Part shown: positions 1-7,912 of the stretch, piece by piece
Layout: each line of letters starts with the position of its first letter
Position numbering within the stretch: position 1 is the stretch's first letter
Assembly: GCA_023460175.1 (NCBI GenBank)
Contig: JAEWRC010000226.1
Coordinates: forward strand, 12,089 to 76,088
Direction of reading: 5' to 3'
DNA: 64,000 bases
Source: Actinomycetes bacterium
Lineage (GTDB): Bacteria; Actinomycetota; Actinomycetes; Mycobacteriales; Mycobacteriaceae
Translations under genes and position numbers: made by a program
The notes under the pieces: model-generated
Told to the model about the DNA's origin: nothing
What the model saw: only the letters and a program-made list of their open reading frames with translations
The model's database searches: none

Positions 1-12
1 ACTTGCTTGGCT

Positions 13-119
13 ATACCCCGAGGGGCATCGTCCTGCACATGATATACATACCCCATGGGGTACCCGCAACCGCGGAATACTTATACCCCCTAGGGTACTT
101 GATATACCCGTAGGGGTAT
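13..119. promoter_or_regulatory. Four CsoR/CstR-type operator palindromes
   Basis: Four 16-bp pseudo-palindromes of the form ATACCCC-NN-GGGGTAT start at 13, 48, 83 and 104. The first three are spaced 35 bp apart and the last two 21 bp. Sites 1 to 3 each deviate in the right arm, and site 4 has one mismatch in the left arm. G/C-tract palindromes flanked by AT are the known binding sites of CsoR-family repressors, including the persulfide sensor CstR. They lie just upstream of a CstB-like/SQR gene pair, which is what CstR controls in Staphylococcus aureus. No csoR/cstR gene is present in the window; it may lie left of position 1. Confidence 0.7.
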
Positions 120-184
120 GACACCCTCGGGACACCGAGGCCCTACCGAGCACCGATTGGAAGTTCTCCCGAAAGGAATCCGAG

Positions 185-1564
185 ATGAAGTTCATCCAGT
201 ACTACCTGGAGTGCCTGTCCCACGCGTCGTATCTGGTCGCCGACGAAAAGACCGGGCGCGCAGTCGTTGTCGATCCGCAGCGCGACGTGGGCCAGTACGT
301 GGCCGACGCCGAGAAGTACGGCTTCAACATCGAACTCGTCATCGAAACCCACTTCCACGCCGACTTCTTGTCGGGCCATCTGGAGTTGGCGAAGGCCACC
401 GGCGCCAAGATCGTCTACTCCTCGGTGGCCGAGACCGAGTTCGAATCCATGGGCGTGGCCGACGGCGAGCGCTACTCGCTGGGCGACGTGACGTTGGAGT
501 TCCTGCACACCCCGGGGCACACACCCGAATCGCTGAGCATCGTCGTCTACGAGCACGCCGAGGACACGGTGCCCTACGGGGTGCTCACCGGGGACACGCT
601 GTTCATCGGTGACGTCGGCCGCCCTGACCTGCTGGCCTCGATCGGCTTCACCCAGGAGGAGTTGGCCCACAAGCTGTACGACTCGCTGCACAACAAGCTG
701 ATGACGCTGCCCGACGCCACCCGGGTCTACCCGGCACACGGCGCCGGTTCGGCCTGCGGCAAGAACCTGTCGACCGACCTGTGGTCGACCATCGGCGATC
801 AGAAGCTGTCGAACTACGCGTTGCGCGCCCCCACCCGGGAGCGGTTCATGGCCCTGGTCACCGAGGGACAGCCGCCGGCACCGAGCTACTTCGTCTACGA
901 CGCGATCCTCAACAGGAAGGACCGCGGGCTGTACGACGAGGCCGAGATGCCGGCCGCGATGACCTACGAACAGGTCCGCAAGGCCGTCGAAGCCGGCGCG
1001 GTGCTGGTCGACGGTCGTGGCCCCGAGGAGTTCGCGCAGGGCCACCTGCGCGGCGCGATCAACGTGGGGCTGGAAGGCCGCTACGCCGAGTACGCGGGGT
1101 CGGTGCTGGCGTCGGATGTCGACATCGTGCTGTTCACCGATCCGGGTTTCGAGCAGGAAGGCAAGACTCGGCTGGCGCGCATCGGCTTCGACCGGGTGAT
1201 CGGCTACCTGGAGAATCCGTTCGACGCGATGATCAACCATCCCGGCGACGTGCAGGCGGCCTCCCGGTTGACCGCGTCGGCGTTCGACCAACGCACCGGC
1301 GAGCTGACCGACCTGCAGGTGGTCGACGTCCGCAACCCCGGTGAAGTCGAGGGCGGCAGTATCCCGAACGCGGTCGGCATCCCGGTGGGGCAGCTGCCCG
1401 CCCGGCACGATGAGCTGGATCCCACCAAGCCCACCGTGGTGTTCTGCGCCGGCGGCTATCGGTCGTCGGTGGCGGCAAGCCTGCTGCGGCACAAGGGATT
1501 CGCCGATGTGAGTGACATCCTGGGCGGTTACAACGCCTGGGCAGAAGCGCGCCAGGACGCCTAG
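185..1564 (+). CDS. cstB: CstB-like persulfide dioxygenase-rhodanese fusion
   Basis: Cytoplasmic enzyme predicted to oxidise protein or low-molecular-weight persulfides to sulfite/thiosulfate during sulfide detoxification. It has 459 residues. An N-terminal metallo-beta-lactamase domain carries the metal motif THFHADFLSGH, followed by HTPGHTPES and GDTLFIGDVGRPDL. Two rhodanese domains follow. The first (about residues 265-345) lacks a catalytic Cys in its loop (FTDPGFEQ), while the last has an active-site loop CAGGYRS. This order of dioxygenase, pseudo-rhodanese and active rhodanese, and the length, match CstB of S. aureus. GAAAGGA precedes the ATG at a good distance. It is first in an operon with sqr 36 bp downstream, below four CstR-like operators. 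The domain call is firm; the name is by analogy. Confidence 0.8.
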   Translation: MKFIQYYLECLSHASYLVADEKTGRAVVVDPQRDVGQYVADAEKYGFNIELVIETHFHADFLSGHLELAKATGAKIVYSSVAETEFESMGVADGERYSLGDVTLEFLHTPGHTPESLSIVVYEHAEDTVPYGVLTGDTLFIGDVGRPDLLASIGFTQEELAHKLYDSLHNKLMTLPDATRVYPAHGAGSACGKNLSTDLWSTIGDQKLSNYALRAPTRERFMALVTEGQPPAPSYFVYDAILNRKDRGLYDEAEMPAAMTYEQVRKAVEAGAVLVDGRGPEEFAQGHLRGAINVGLEGRYAEYAGSVLASDVDIVLFTDPGFEQEGKTRLARIGFDRVIGYLENPFDAMINHPGDVQAASRLTASAFDQRTGELTDLQVVDVRNPGEVEGGSIPNAVGIPVGQLPARHDELDPTKPTVVFCAGGYRSSVAASLLRHKGFADVSDILGGYNAWAEARQDA

Positions 1565-1600
1565 GCATCGGCTCATCCACCAAGAAGGGAACTGCTCATC

Positions 1601-2797
1601 ATGACCACCCGGTTTCGGATCCTGATCATCGGTGGCGGCACCGCCGGCATCTCGGTGGCCGCGCGATTGGCTCGGCAGGGCCATCGCGACCTCGCGGTCA
1701 TCGAACCGTCCGCGGAGCATTACTACCAGCCGCTGTGGACGCTGGTCGGTGGCGGCCAGGCCGCCGCCGAGGCGACGAAGCGCCCCATGGCCTCGGTGAT
1801 ACCGAAGAACGCCACCTGGATCCGAAACTCGGTGGTCAGCGTGGACCCCGACCGCAATGCGGTCACCTGCGCGGACGGGACTGACTACGGGTACGAGGTG
1901 CTCGTGGTCAGTCCCGGCATCCAGCTGGACTGGGAGCGGATCGAGGGCCTGGAGGAGACTCTCGGCAAGGACGGCGTCTCGTCGAACTATCGCTACGACC
2001 TGGCACCGCGCACCTGGGACTTCATTCGGGAAACCCGTTCCGGCAGTGCGGTGTTCGCCATGCCGTCGGGGCCGATCAAGTGTGCGGGGGCGCCGCAGAA
2101 GATCGCCTACCTGGCCAGTGACTATTGGCGGCGCCAAGGTGTGCTCGACAAGATCGACGTGCACCTGGTGGTCCCCACGCCGCGCCTGTTCGGGATCCCC
2201 GCAATCGCGGACAGCCTCGACGCGGTGGCCGCCGACTACGGCATCACGGTGCACACCGAAGCCGAGGTCTCCGCGGTCGACGGCCCGTCACGCAAGGTCA
2301 CCGTCAGCAGTCTCGACGGTTCCGGCGGCACCGACATGCTGTCCTACGACATGCTGCACGCGGTACCGCACCAGTCGGCGCCGGACTGGATCAAGTCCAG
2401 CCCGCTGAGCACCGGCGACGCCAACGGTTACGTGGAGGTCGACAAGCACACCATGCAACACGTGCGCTATCCCAACGTGTTTGCGCTCGGCGATGCCGGA
2501 TCGACGCCGAACTCCAAGACCGGTGCCGCGATCCGCAAGCAGGCACCCGTCGTCGTCGCCAACATCGAGAACCACTTGGCCGGCCGACCCCTCAGCCAGG
2601 CCTACCACGGCTACGGGTCGTGTCCGATCGTGACGTCCTCGCACTCGATGCTGCTGGCCGAGTTCGACTACGACCTGGAACTCACGCCGTCGGTGCCGCT
2701 GCTGAACCCCACCACGCCGCATCGTGCGTACTGGTACCTGAAGAAGCACGGTCTGCCGTTCTTGTACTGGAACCTGATGCTCAAGGGTTTCGCGTAG
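1601..2797 (+). CDS. sqr: Sulfide:quinone oxidoreductase (type II-like)
   Basis: Membrane-associated flavoprotein that oxidises sulfide and passes electrons to (mena)quinone. It has 398 residues. The N-terminal FAD dinucleotide-binding motif is IIGGGTAGIS (residues 9-18), and a second FAD contact is FALGDAGSTPNSKTG. Two Cys positioned as in SQRs that form a persulfide/trisulfide are C161 (GPIKCAGAPQK) and C341 (GSCPIV). A C-terminal amphipathic stretch (YLKKHGLPFLYWNLMLKG) would anchor it to the membrane. AAGAAGGGA precedes the ATG. It is co-transcribed with the cstB-like gene, giving a sulfide-to-quinone entry point with persulfide removal. Function is family-based. Confidence 0.85.
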   Translation: MTTRFRILIIGGGTAGISVAARLARQGHRDLAVIEPSAEHYYQPLWTLVGGGQAAAEATKRPMASVIPKNATWIRNSVVSVDPDRNAVTCADGTDYGYEVLVVSPGIQLDWERIEGLEETLGKDGVSSNYRYDLAPRTWDFIRETRSGSAVFAMPSGPIKCAGAPQKIAYLASDYWRRQGVLDKIDVHLVVPTPRLFGIPAIADSLDAVAADYGITVHTEAEVSAVDGPSRKVTVSSLDGSGGTDMLSYDMLHAVPHQSAPDWIKSSPLSTGDANGYVEVDKHTMQHVRYPNVFALGDAGSTPNSKTGAAIRKQAPVVVANIENHLAGRPLSQAYHGYGSCPIVTSSHSMLLAEFDYDLELTPSVPLLNPTTPHRAYWYLKKHGLPFLYWNLMLKGFA

Positions 2798-2846
2798 CGA
2801 CGGGCGCCCCACCACCGATTGCCGGCCCCACCAAGCATCCGTATAG

Positions 2847-2870
2847 TGGATTGATAATTCCGTCAATCCA
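2847..2870. promoter_or_regulatory. Inverted repeat upstream of the ArsR-family gene
   Basis: Perfect 8-bp arms TGGATTGA and TCAATCCA are separated by 8 bp (TAATTCCG). It sits in the only gap between sqr and the ArsR-family gene, 20 bp before the chosen start. Position and symmetry fit an operator for that repressor (autoregulation). The AT content contrasts with the GC-rich surroundings. Confidence 0.6.
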
Positions 2871-2889
2871 TAAAATGAAAGAATCGTGG

Positions 2890-3255
2890 ATGCCGTTCGA
2901 GTCCGACAAGCCGCTCTACGAGATCAAGGCGAACCTGTTCAAAGCGCTGGCCCACCCGGCCCGCATACGAGTGCTCGAGATCCTCTCGGCGGCGGCCGAG
3001 CCCACCCCGGTCAGCGAGATCCTCGCCGAGACCGGGATGGAGGCCACGCTGCTCTCGCAACACCTGGCGGTGCTCAAGCGCCACCAGGTGGTCACGGCCG
3101 AACGCGTCGGCAACGCCGTCTTCTACCGGCTGGCGCACCCGAAGGTCGCCGCGTTGCTGTCGATCTCCCGGACCTTCCTCGCCGACTCCCTGTCGACGGC
3201 CGGTAAGCACCTGGAGGCCCTGCGGGCCCTGCCCCCCATCAAGGGCCCGCGGTGA
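2890..3255 (+). CDS. ArsR/SmtB-family repressor without cysteines
   Basis: Small winged-helix DNA-binding protein of about 121 residues. The ArsR core is clear: LFKALAHPARIRVLEIL, then the recognition region TLLSQHLAVLKRHQVV and the wing GNAVFYRLAHP. There is no Cys anywhere, so it cannot use the Cys pairs of ArsR, CmtR or the sulfide-responsive SqrR/BigR types. Sensing by His/Asp/Glu metal sites or by a small ligand is possible. GAAAGA sits 7 bp before the ATG at 2890; an in-frame ATG at 2875 lacks a ribosome site. The stop overlaps the GTG start of the SulP gene, so the two are probably coupled. It likely regulates itself and the transporter through the repeat at 2847. Confidence 0.8.
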   Translation: MPFESDKPLYEIKANLFKALAHPARIRVLEILSAAAEPTPVSEILAETGMEATLLSQHLAVLKRHQVVTAERVGNAVFYRLAHPKVAALLSISRTFLADSLSTAGKHLEALRALPPIKGPR

Positions 3256-4883
3256 CGTCGGCCCTGGCCCGCTTACTGCCGCACCGCACCGACTACGCCG
3301 AACTCCCCCGCTCCTGGCGGCAGGACATCGTCGCCGGCATCACCGTGGGCGTGGTCGCTCTGCCGCTGGCGCTCGCGTTCGGCATCAGCTCCGGAGTCGG
3401 TGCCGCCGCCGGACTGGTCACCGCGGTCGTCGCCGGTCTGGTGGCCGCGGTCTTCGGCGGATCGCACGTGCAGGTCTCCGGCCCCACGGGCGCGATGGCC
3501 GTCGTCCTCGCCCCCATCGTCGCGGTCTATGGACTGGGCAGCATCGCCCTGGTCACGGTGCTCGCCGGAATCATCGTGCTGGCCGCCGGCATCACCCGAC
3601 TGGGCCGCGCCGTCACCTTCATCCCGTGGCCCGTGATCGAAGGTTTCACCCTGGGCATCGCCACCATCATCTTCCTGCAGCAGGTCCCCGCCGCCGTCGG
3701 CCAGCCGACCCCCGGGGGCAAGACCGCCCTGTTCGCAGCCTGGGACGTCCTCACGGCGGCCGAATGGAGCACGGCGGCACCGCCTCTGGCGGTGGTCGCG
3801 TTCGCCGCGGCTTTGATGATCGGGCTGCCCCGGCTGCATCGTTCAATCCCGGAGTCGTTGAGCGCGGTCGTCGCCGCGACGCTTCTGGTCATCGCTCTCG
3901 ACCTCGAGGTCGCTCGCATCGGCGAGCTGCCCAATCATCTCCCCGCGCCGATCCTGCCCCACGCCGACCTGGGCGCGCTGCGGGCCCTGCTGGGCGCGGC
4001 GCTGGCCATCGCCGCGCTCGCGGCCATCGAATCGCTGCTTTCGGCGCGCGTCGCGGCGGCCATGGCACCGACCGGACCGTATGACCCCGACCGTGAACTG
4101 GTCGGGCAGGGCCTCGCCTCGGTGGCCTCGGGGATGTTCGGCGGCATGCCGGCCACCGGCGCGATCGCCCGCACCGCGGTCAATGTGCGCTCCGGGGCCC
4201 GCACCCGCGTCGCGGCCATCGTGCACTCGTTGTTGTTGCTCGGGGTGGTGTACCTGGCCACCGGGCCGGTCTCGACCATCCCGTTGGCGGCGCTGTCGGC
4301 GGTCCTGATGGTCACGGCGTTCCGGATGATCTCGCGCGCCACGATCCTCACCATCCTGCGCTCGACACGCTCGGATGCCCTGACCTTCGTGCTGACGGCG
4401 GCGATCACGGTGTGCTTCGACCTCATCGAAGCCGTGCAGATCGGCATCCTGGTCGCCGCGTTCTTCGCGCTGCGCTCGGTGGCCCGGCGCAGCAGCGTGA
4501 CCCGCGAGAGGCTACCCGGCCCCGCACAGCCCGGGGACGAGCGCATCGCGTTGCTGCGACTCGACGGCGCGATGTTCTTCGGTGCGGCCGAACGCATTTC
4601 GACCAGCATCACCGGTGCCGACCAACCCGAGGTCACGGTGGTCATCATCCGGATGTCGCAACTGGGCATGCTCGATGCCACCGGAGCGCACACCCTGGGC
4701 CGCATCGCCGAGGAACTGGAGTCGCGCGGCATCACCGTCATCATCAAGGGTGTGCAAGCCGAGCACCTGAAGCTGCTGACCAACGTCGGGGTCATCGATT
4801 CGCTGCGCCACGAGAACCACCTCATCGACTCCCTCGACGACGCGATCGCACACGCCCGCAGTCACGCCGCGTCGTCGGATTGA
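3252..4883 (+). CDS. SulP-family anion transporter with STAS domain
   Basis: Inner-membrane anion permease of 543 residues. About 400 N-terminal residues form the hydrophobic SulP core with typical motifs (GITVGVVALPLALAFGISSG; GSHVQVSGPTGAMAVVL). A C-terminal STAS domain follows (LDGAMFFGAAERI; MSQLGMLDATGAHTLGRI). Substrate cannot be read from sequence: sulfate or sulfite export would suit the upstream sulfide-oxidation genes, while bicarbonate uptake, known for some SulP proteins such as BicA, would suit the CBB genes. It starts at a GTG overlapping the ArsR stop (GTGA), so the pair is one transcription unit. The final 20 residues are polar and unremarkable. Confidence 0.85.
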   Translation: MTSALARLLPHRTDYAELPRSWRQDIVAGITVGVVALPLALAFGISSGVGAAAGLVTAVVAGLVAAVFGGSHVQVSGPTGAMAVVLAPIVAVYGLGSIALVTVLAGIIVLAAGITRLGRAVTFIPWPVIEGFTLGIATIIFLQQVPAAVGQPTPGGKTALFAAWDVLTAAEWSTAAPPLAVVAFAAALMIGLPRLHRSIPESLSAVVAATLLVIALDLEVARIGELPNHLPAPILPHADLGALRALLGAALAIAALAAIESLLSARVAAAMAPTGPYDPDRELVGQGLASVASGMFGGMPATGAIARTAVNVRSGARTRVAAIVHSLLLLGVVYLATGPVSTIPLAALSAVLMVTAFRMISRATILTILRSTRSDALTFVLTAAITVCFDLIEAVQIGILVAAFFALRSVARRSSVTRERLPGPAQPGDERIALLRLDGAMFFGAAERISTSITGADQPEVTVVIIRMSQLGMLDATGAHTLGRIAEELESRGITVIIKGVQAEHLKLLTNVGVIDSLRHENHLIDSLDDAIAHARSHAASSD

Positions 4884-4928
4884 CGTCGCGCTCCTCGTCG
4901 GTGAAACCCAGTACGAGCAAAGGGTTTC

Positions 4929-4963
4929 GGGCCGGGGCCTACTTGCTCAGTGGACCCCGGCCC
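4929..4963. terminator. Hairpin after SulP gene
   Basis: Perfect 9-bp arms GGGCCGGGG (4929-4937) and CCCCGGCCC (4955-4963) with a 17-nt loop lie 46 bp after the SulP stop and downstream of the convergent UsfY-like gene at 5025. There is no U-tract, as is common for mycobacterial terminators. It probably acts in both directions. Confidence 0.6.
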
Positions 4964-5024
4964 GACCGCACCGATGGCAAGCACTTCGCCCACCATCGAC
5001 CAAAGCCTGAGCGGCGCTCAACCG

Positions 5025-5333
5025 TCAATGGATACCGACGCGCGGATGGCCGGGGTGCGCCGACAGCCACCGCGCTTCGATGCGGCGAACCCGGCGCCGT
5101 TCGTAACCGATCCACAGCGCGCCAACGATCGTCGCCCCGACCGCGGTCGGGGCCATCAGGGCGAATCCAGTCGAATGGCCATAGGCCGCTGACGCGACCG
5201 CTCCGATCACCGCGGCCGCCCCCATAACCAGCAGGAACAACCCCGGCCAGAAGTACACGTCGATCATGTGCTCGCCCGCATGCTGATTCGTCGTGCGGAA
5301 GTGATCGGTCGGATCGTGATGTGTGTCGCCCAT
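5025..5333 (-). CDS. UsfY-like small membrane protein
   Basis: Protein of 102 residues that I recognise as resembling mycobacterial UsfY, a stress-associated membrane protein linked to sigF in M. tuberculosis. It begins MGDTHHDPTDHFRTT, has two hydrophobic helices (about residues 28-50 and 56-78, PGLFLLVMGAAAVIG and FALMAPTAVGATIVG) and ends in a basic tail (YERRRVRRIEARW). AGGAGG lies 4 bp before the second ATG of an ATGATG pair, so that start is chosen. The first ATG overlaps the stop of the upstream pseudo-receiver gene, implying an operon. Molecular function is unknown. Confidence 0.55.
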   Translation of the reverse strand: MGDTHHDPTDHFRTTNQHAGEHMIDVYFWPGLFLLVMGAAAVIGAVASAAYGHSTGFALMAPTAVGATIVGALWIGYERRRVRRIEARWLSAHPGHPRVGIH

Positions 5334-5767
5334 CATGCCTCCTCGAGGGTCAGTACGTGCCTGTCACAATGGCTCGATCCGCTCCGATTCCCATCCCCCA
5401 TCAGGGGGATGGGAGGAGGCGAATCGCGGGCCGCGGACACCGCCGCGGCCAGCGCGAACGGATCAATCGGCCGCGAGAGCACCGCGTCGGCGCCCGACCA
5501 GCGGGCCAGCCAACCGTCACCGGGCCTGCCGGTGAGCACAATGAGCCACGGCAGCGTCGAGAACTCGTCCCGCAGCTGTTTCGCGAGACCGATCCCGCCC
5601 GCTGGGGTGGACTCCCCGTCCAGGATCGCCACCTCGAACACCGCGGCTTCGATGTGCGCCAGCAGCACGGCCTGCGTGCCGACTTCGAGACAATCGGTGT
5701 CGGCACGCAGCCCCTGCCGGATCTCGCGGCGGGTCGCAGCATCGCTGCTGTAGATGAGGACTCGCAT
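5333..5767 (-). CDS. Rv3143-like pseudo-receiver protein
   Basis: Stand-alone receiver-like domain of about 144 residues resembling mycobacterial Rv3143, which in M. tuberculosis lies beside nuoA. It begins MRVLIYSSDAATRREI. The central AILDGES motif holds the aspartate at the phospho-acceptor position, followed by VLTGRP. The conserved Lys of receivers is replaced by Arg (LSRPIDP), and the acidic pair near the N-terminus is reduced, so ordinary phosphorylation is doubtful. No DNA-binding domain is attached. The last 35 residues contain a perfect inverted repeat at DNA level (5389-5414). A longer reading from 5803 adds 12 residues without a better ribosome site. Its partner is unknown. Confidence 0.7.
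   Translation of the reverse strand: MRVLIYSSDAATRREIRQGLRADTDCLEVGTQAVLLAHIEAAVFEVAILDGESTPAGGIGLAKQLRDEFSTLPWLIVLTGRPGDGWLARWSGADAVLSRPIDPFALAAAVSAARDSPPPIPLMGDGNRSGSSHCDRHVLTLEEA
5389..5414. repeat. Perfect 11-bp inverted repeat inside the pseudo-receiver gene
   Basis: Arms TCCCATCCCCC (5389-5399) and GGGGGATGGGA (5404-5414) with a 4-nt ATCA loop lie in the codons for the poorly conserved C-terminal tail. It would form a very stable stem in RNA. It could be a processing or terminator-like element between this gene and the UsfY-like gene, or a G/C-tract operator. Confidence 0.6.
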
Positions 5768-5884
5768 GCCCGAGGATGCTAGGCCGGTCCGCTCGCACCG
5801 CACCAGCCATTGCGGGCACTATCCCCTGCCGAGCCACCCGCCGGGGTGATGGTCCATCGGATGCGGTGCCCCAGGCTGGAAACC

Positions 5885-6958
5885 ATGCTCGCTAATCACA
5901 CGACCCTGGTGCAGTTTCTCATCGAGGAACGTCGCCGACATCCCGGCGCCAGCGGTGACCTCAACGGGTTGATTCTCGATGTCGCGTTGGCGTGCAAGGC
6001 CATCGCCTACCGGCTCGGCCAGGGCGCCGTCGGCGGCGTACTGGGCAGCGCGAACGCGATCAACGTGCAAGGTGAAGTGCAGCACAAGCTCGACGTACTG
6101 GCCAACGACTACTTCCTGCGGGCCACCGAGTGGACCGGCCAGGTCGCCGGCATGGTGTCCGAGGAGCTCGATGAGCCCTACCTGCTGCCGACGCAGTATC
6201 CGCGCGGGAAGTACCTGTTGGTCTTCGACCCGCTGGACGGCTCCTCCAACATCGATGTCAACGTCTCTGTCGGAAGCATCTTCTCGATCCTGCGCGCACC
6301 ATCACCCGGCGAGGATCCCACCGTCGAGGAGTTCCTCCAACCGGGTTGCGAGCAGGTCTGCGCCGGTTACGCGATCTACGGTCCGGCAACCGTGCTGGTG
6401 CTGACAGTGGGCACCGGTGTGCATGCCTTCACGTTGGACCGCGGCATGGGTGAGTTCGTGCTCACCAGTCCGTCCATCCAGATCCCGCGCACCACAACCG
6501 AATTCGCGATCAACACCTCAAATCGACGGTTCTGGGAGCCCGCGGTCCACCGCTACATCGACGAATGTCTGGCTGGGCGTACCGGTCCGCGGCACAAGGA
6601 TTTCAACATGCGTTGGGTTGCTTCGCTGGTGGCCGAAACACACCGGATCATGACCCGCGGCGGGGTCTTCCTGTATCCGCGGGACTCCAAGGACCCCAGC
6701 AAGCCCGGCCGCCTGCGACTGCTCTACGAGGCGAACCCCATCTCGTTGCTCATCGAGCAGGCCGGCGGCATCGCCAGCACCGGGCGTTCCCGACTGCTCG
6801 ACGTTGTACCCACGCAGATCCACCAGCGGGTGCCGCTGGTCTTCGGTGCCGCCGAAGAAGTGCTCAAGATCGAGGAATACCACAGAGAGAAGAACGACCT
6901 TCCACCCTCGTCGCCGCTGTACGGCGAGCGAGGACTGTTCCGCGCTGCCCTGCAATGA
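5885..6958 (+). CDS. cbbF: Class I fructose-1,6-bisphosphatase (CBB cycle)
   Basis: Hydrolyses fructose-1,6-bisphosphate (possibly also sedoheptulose-1,7-bisphosphate) to regenerate RuBP precursors. From the ATG at 5885 it has 357 residues, typical for class I. Metal/phosphate motif DPLDGSSNID begins at residue 115, and VSVGSIFSI and the C-terminal LLYEANPISLLIEQAGG are family signatures. In-frame ATGs at 5849 and 5861 are possible; AGG sits 9 bp before 5885. Most mycobacteria use the unrelated class II GlpX enzyme, so a class I enzyme next to phosphoribulokinase indicates dedicated CBB use. The phosphoribulokinase gene starts 26 bp downstream. Confidence 0.9.
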   Translation: MLANHTTLVQFLIEERRRHPGASGDLNGLILDVALACKAIAYRLGQGAVGGVLGSANAINVQGEVQHKLDVLANDYFLRATEWTGQVAGMVSEELDEPYLLPTQYPRGKYLLVFDPLDGSSNIDVNVSVGSIFSILRAPSPGEDPTVEEFLQPGCEQVCAGYAIYGPATVLVLTVGTGVHAFTLDRGMGEFVLTSPSIQIPRTTTEFAINTSNRRFWEPAVHRYIDECLAGRTGPRHKDFNMRWVASLVAETHRIMTRGGVFLYPRDSKDPSKPGRLRLLYEANPISLLIEQAGGIASTGRSRLLDVVPTQIHQRVPLVFGAAEEVLKIEEYHREKNDLPPSSPLYGERGLFRAALQ

Positions 6959-6984
6959 CTTTTGGATCCGAGTCGAGGTAAACC

Positions 6985-7869
6985 ATGTCACGTCTGCACC
7001 CCATCATCTCCATCACCGGATCCTCGGGAGCCGGAACCACCTCGGTGATGCGAACCTTCGAACAGATCTTCCGGCGCGAAGAAATCAACGTGGTGTACGT
7101 CGAGGGTGACAGCTTCCACCGCTACGATCGCGCCGGGATGAAGGCCGCGATTGCCCAAGCGGCCGAGCAAGGTAACAACGCGTTCAGTCATTTCGGCCCC
7201 GACGGTAACCTCTTCGAGGAACTCCAGGGACTGTTCCAGTCCTACGGTGACACCGGCAGCGGGAAGGTGCGCAAGTATCTGCACGACGAGGACGAGGCCG
7301 CAGCCTACGACCAGCCGCCCGGAACGTTCACCCCGTGGGAGGCCATCCCGGACGGCTCCGACATGCTGTTCTACGAGGGTTTGCACGGCGCGATCGTCAC
7401 CGACGAGGTCGACGTGGCCCGCTACGCCGATCTGCGTATCGGGGTGGTTCCGGTGATCAACCTGGAGTGGATTCAGAAACTGCACCGCGACAGGGCTTCC
7501 CGCGGATACACCTCCGAGGCGGTCGCCGATACGATATTGCGCAGGATGCCCGATTACGTGAACTACATGTGCACCCAGTTCTCGCATACCGACGTCAACT
7601 TTCAGCGGGTTCCGGTAGTGGACACCTCAAACCCGTTCATCGCCAGGGCGATCCCCACCGCGGACGAGTCGATGCTGATCATCCGATTCCGCGATCCGCA
7701 CGGCATCGACTTTCCCTATCTGCTGTCGATGCTGCACGGCTCGTTCATGTCTCGGCCCAATACCATTGTGTGCCCGGGCGGCAAGATGGATCTGGCCATG
7801 CAGCTGATCTTCACGCCGATGGTCCTCAGGCTGCTCGAGCGGCGTAAAGCTGCGCTGGCCGAGGGATAG
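6985..7869 (+). CDS. cbbP: Phosphoribulokinase, class I (proteobacterial type)
   Basis: Phosphorylates ribulose-5-phosphate to RuBP, the RuBisCO substrate. It has 294 residues, the length of octameric class I enzymes. The P-loop is GSSGAGTT (residues 12-19), followed by YVEGDSFHRYDR and HFGPDGNLFEEL, and by FYEGLHGAIV with the acidic catalytic region. C-terminal motifs SMLHGSFMSRPNTIV and GGKMDLAMQL are characteristic. It follows cbbF and ends at a strong hairpin shared with the convergent nuoN gene. A second phosphoribulokinase of a different class lies at 50168. Confidence 0.93.
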   Translation: MSRLHPIISITGSSGAGTTSVMRTFEQIFRREEINVVYVEGDSFHRYDRAGMKAAIAQAAEQGNNAFSHFGPDGNLFEELQGLFQSYGDTGSGKVRKYLHDEDEAAAYDQPPGTFTPWEAIPDGSDMLFYEGLHGAIVTDEVDVARYADLRIGVVPVINLEWIQKLHRDRASRGYTSEAVADTILRRMPDYVNYMCTQFSHTDVNFQRVPVVDTSNPFIARAIPTADESMLIIRFRDPHGIDFPYLLSMLHGSFMSRPNTIVCPGGKMDLAMQLIFTPMVLRLLERRKAALAEG

Positions 7870-7880
7870 ATTCGAGGCCG

Positions 7881-7912
7881 GGGCTCAGCCGGCGAAAGCA
7901 CCGGCTGAGCCC
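7881..7912. terminator. Bidirectional terminator between cbbP and nuoN
   Basis: Perfect 12-bp arms GGGCTCAGCCGG (7881-7892) and CCGGCTGAGCCC (7901-7912) enclose an 8-nt loop. It begins 12 bp after the cbbP stop and overlaps the last codons and stop of nuoN, so it serves both convergent units. No U-tract. Confidence 0.8.

Noticed and set aside
143..2254. A 703-codon open frame antisense to cstB and sqr
   Set aside because: It is a GC-rich shadow frame; both plus-strand genes are clear families, and no ribosome site or domain is present.
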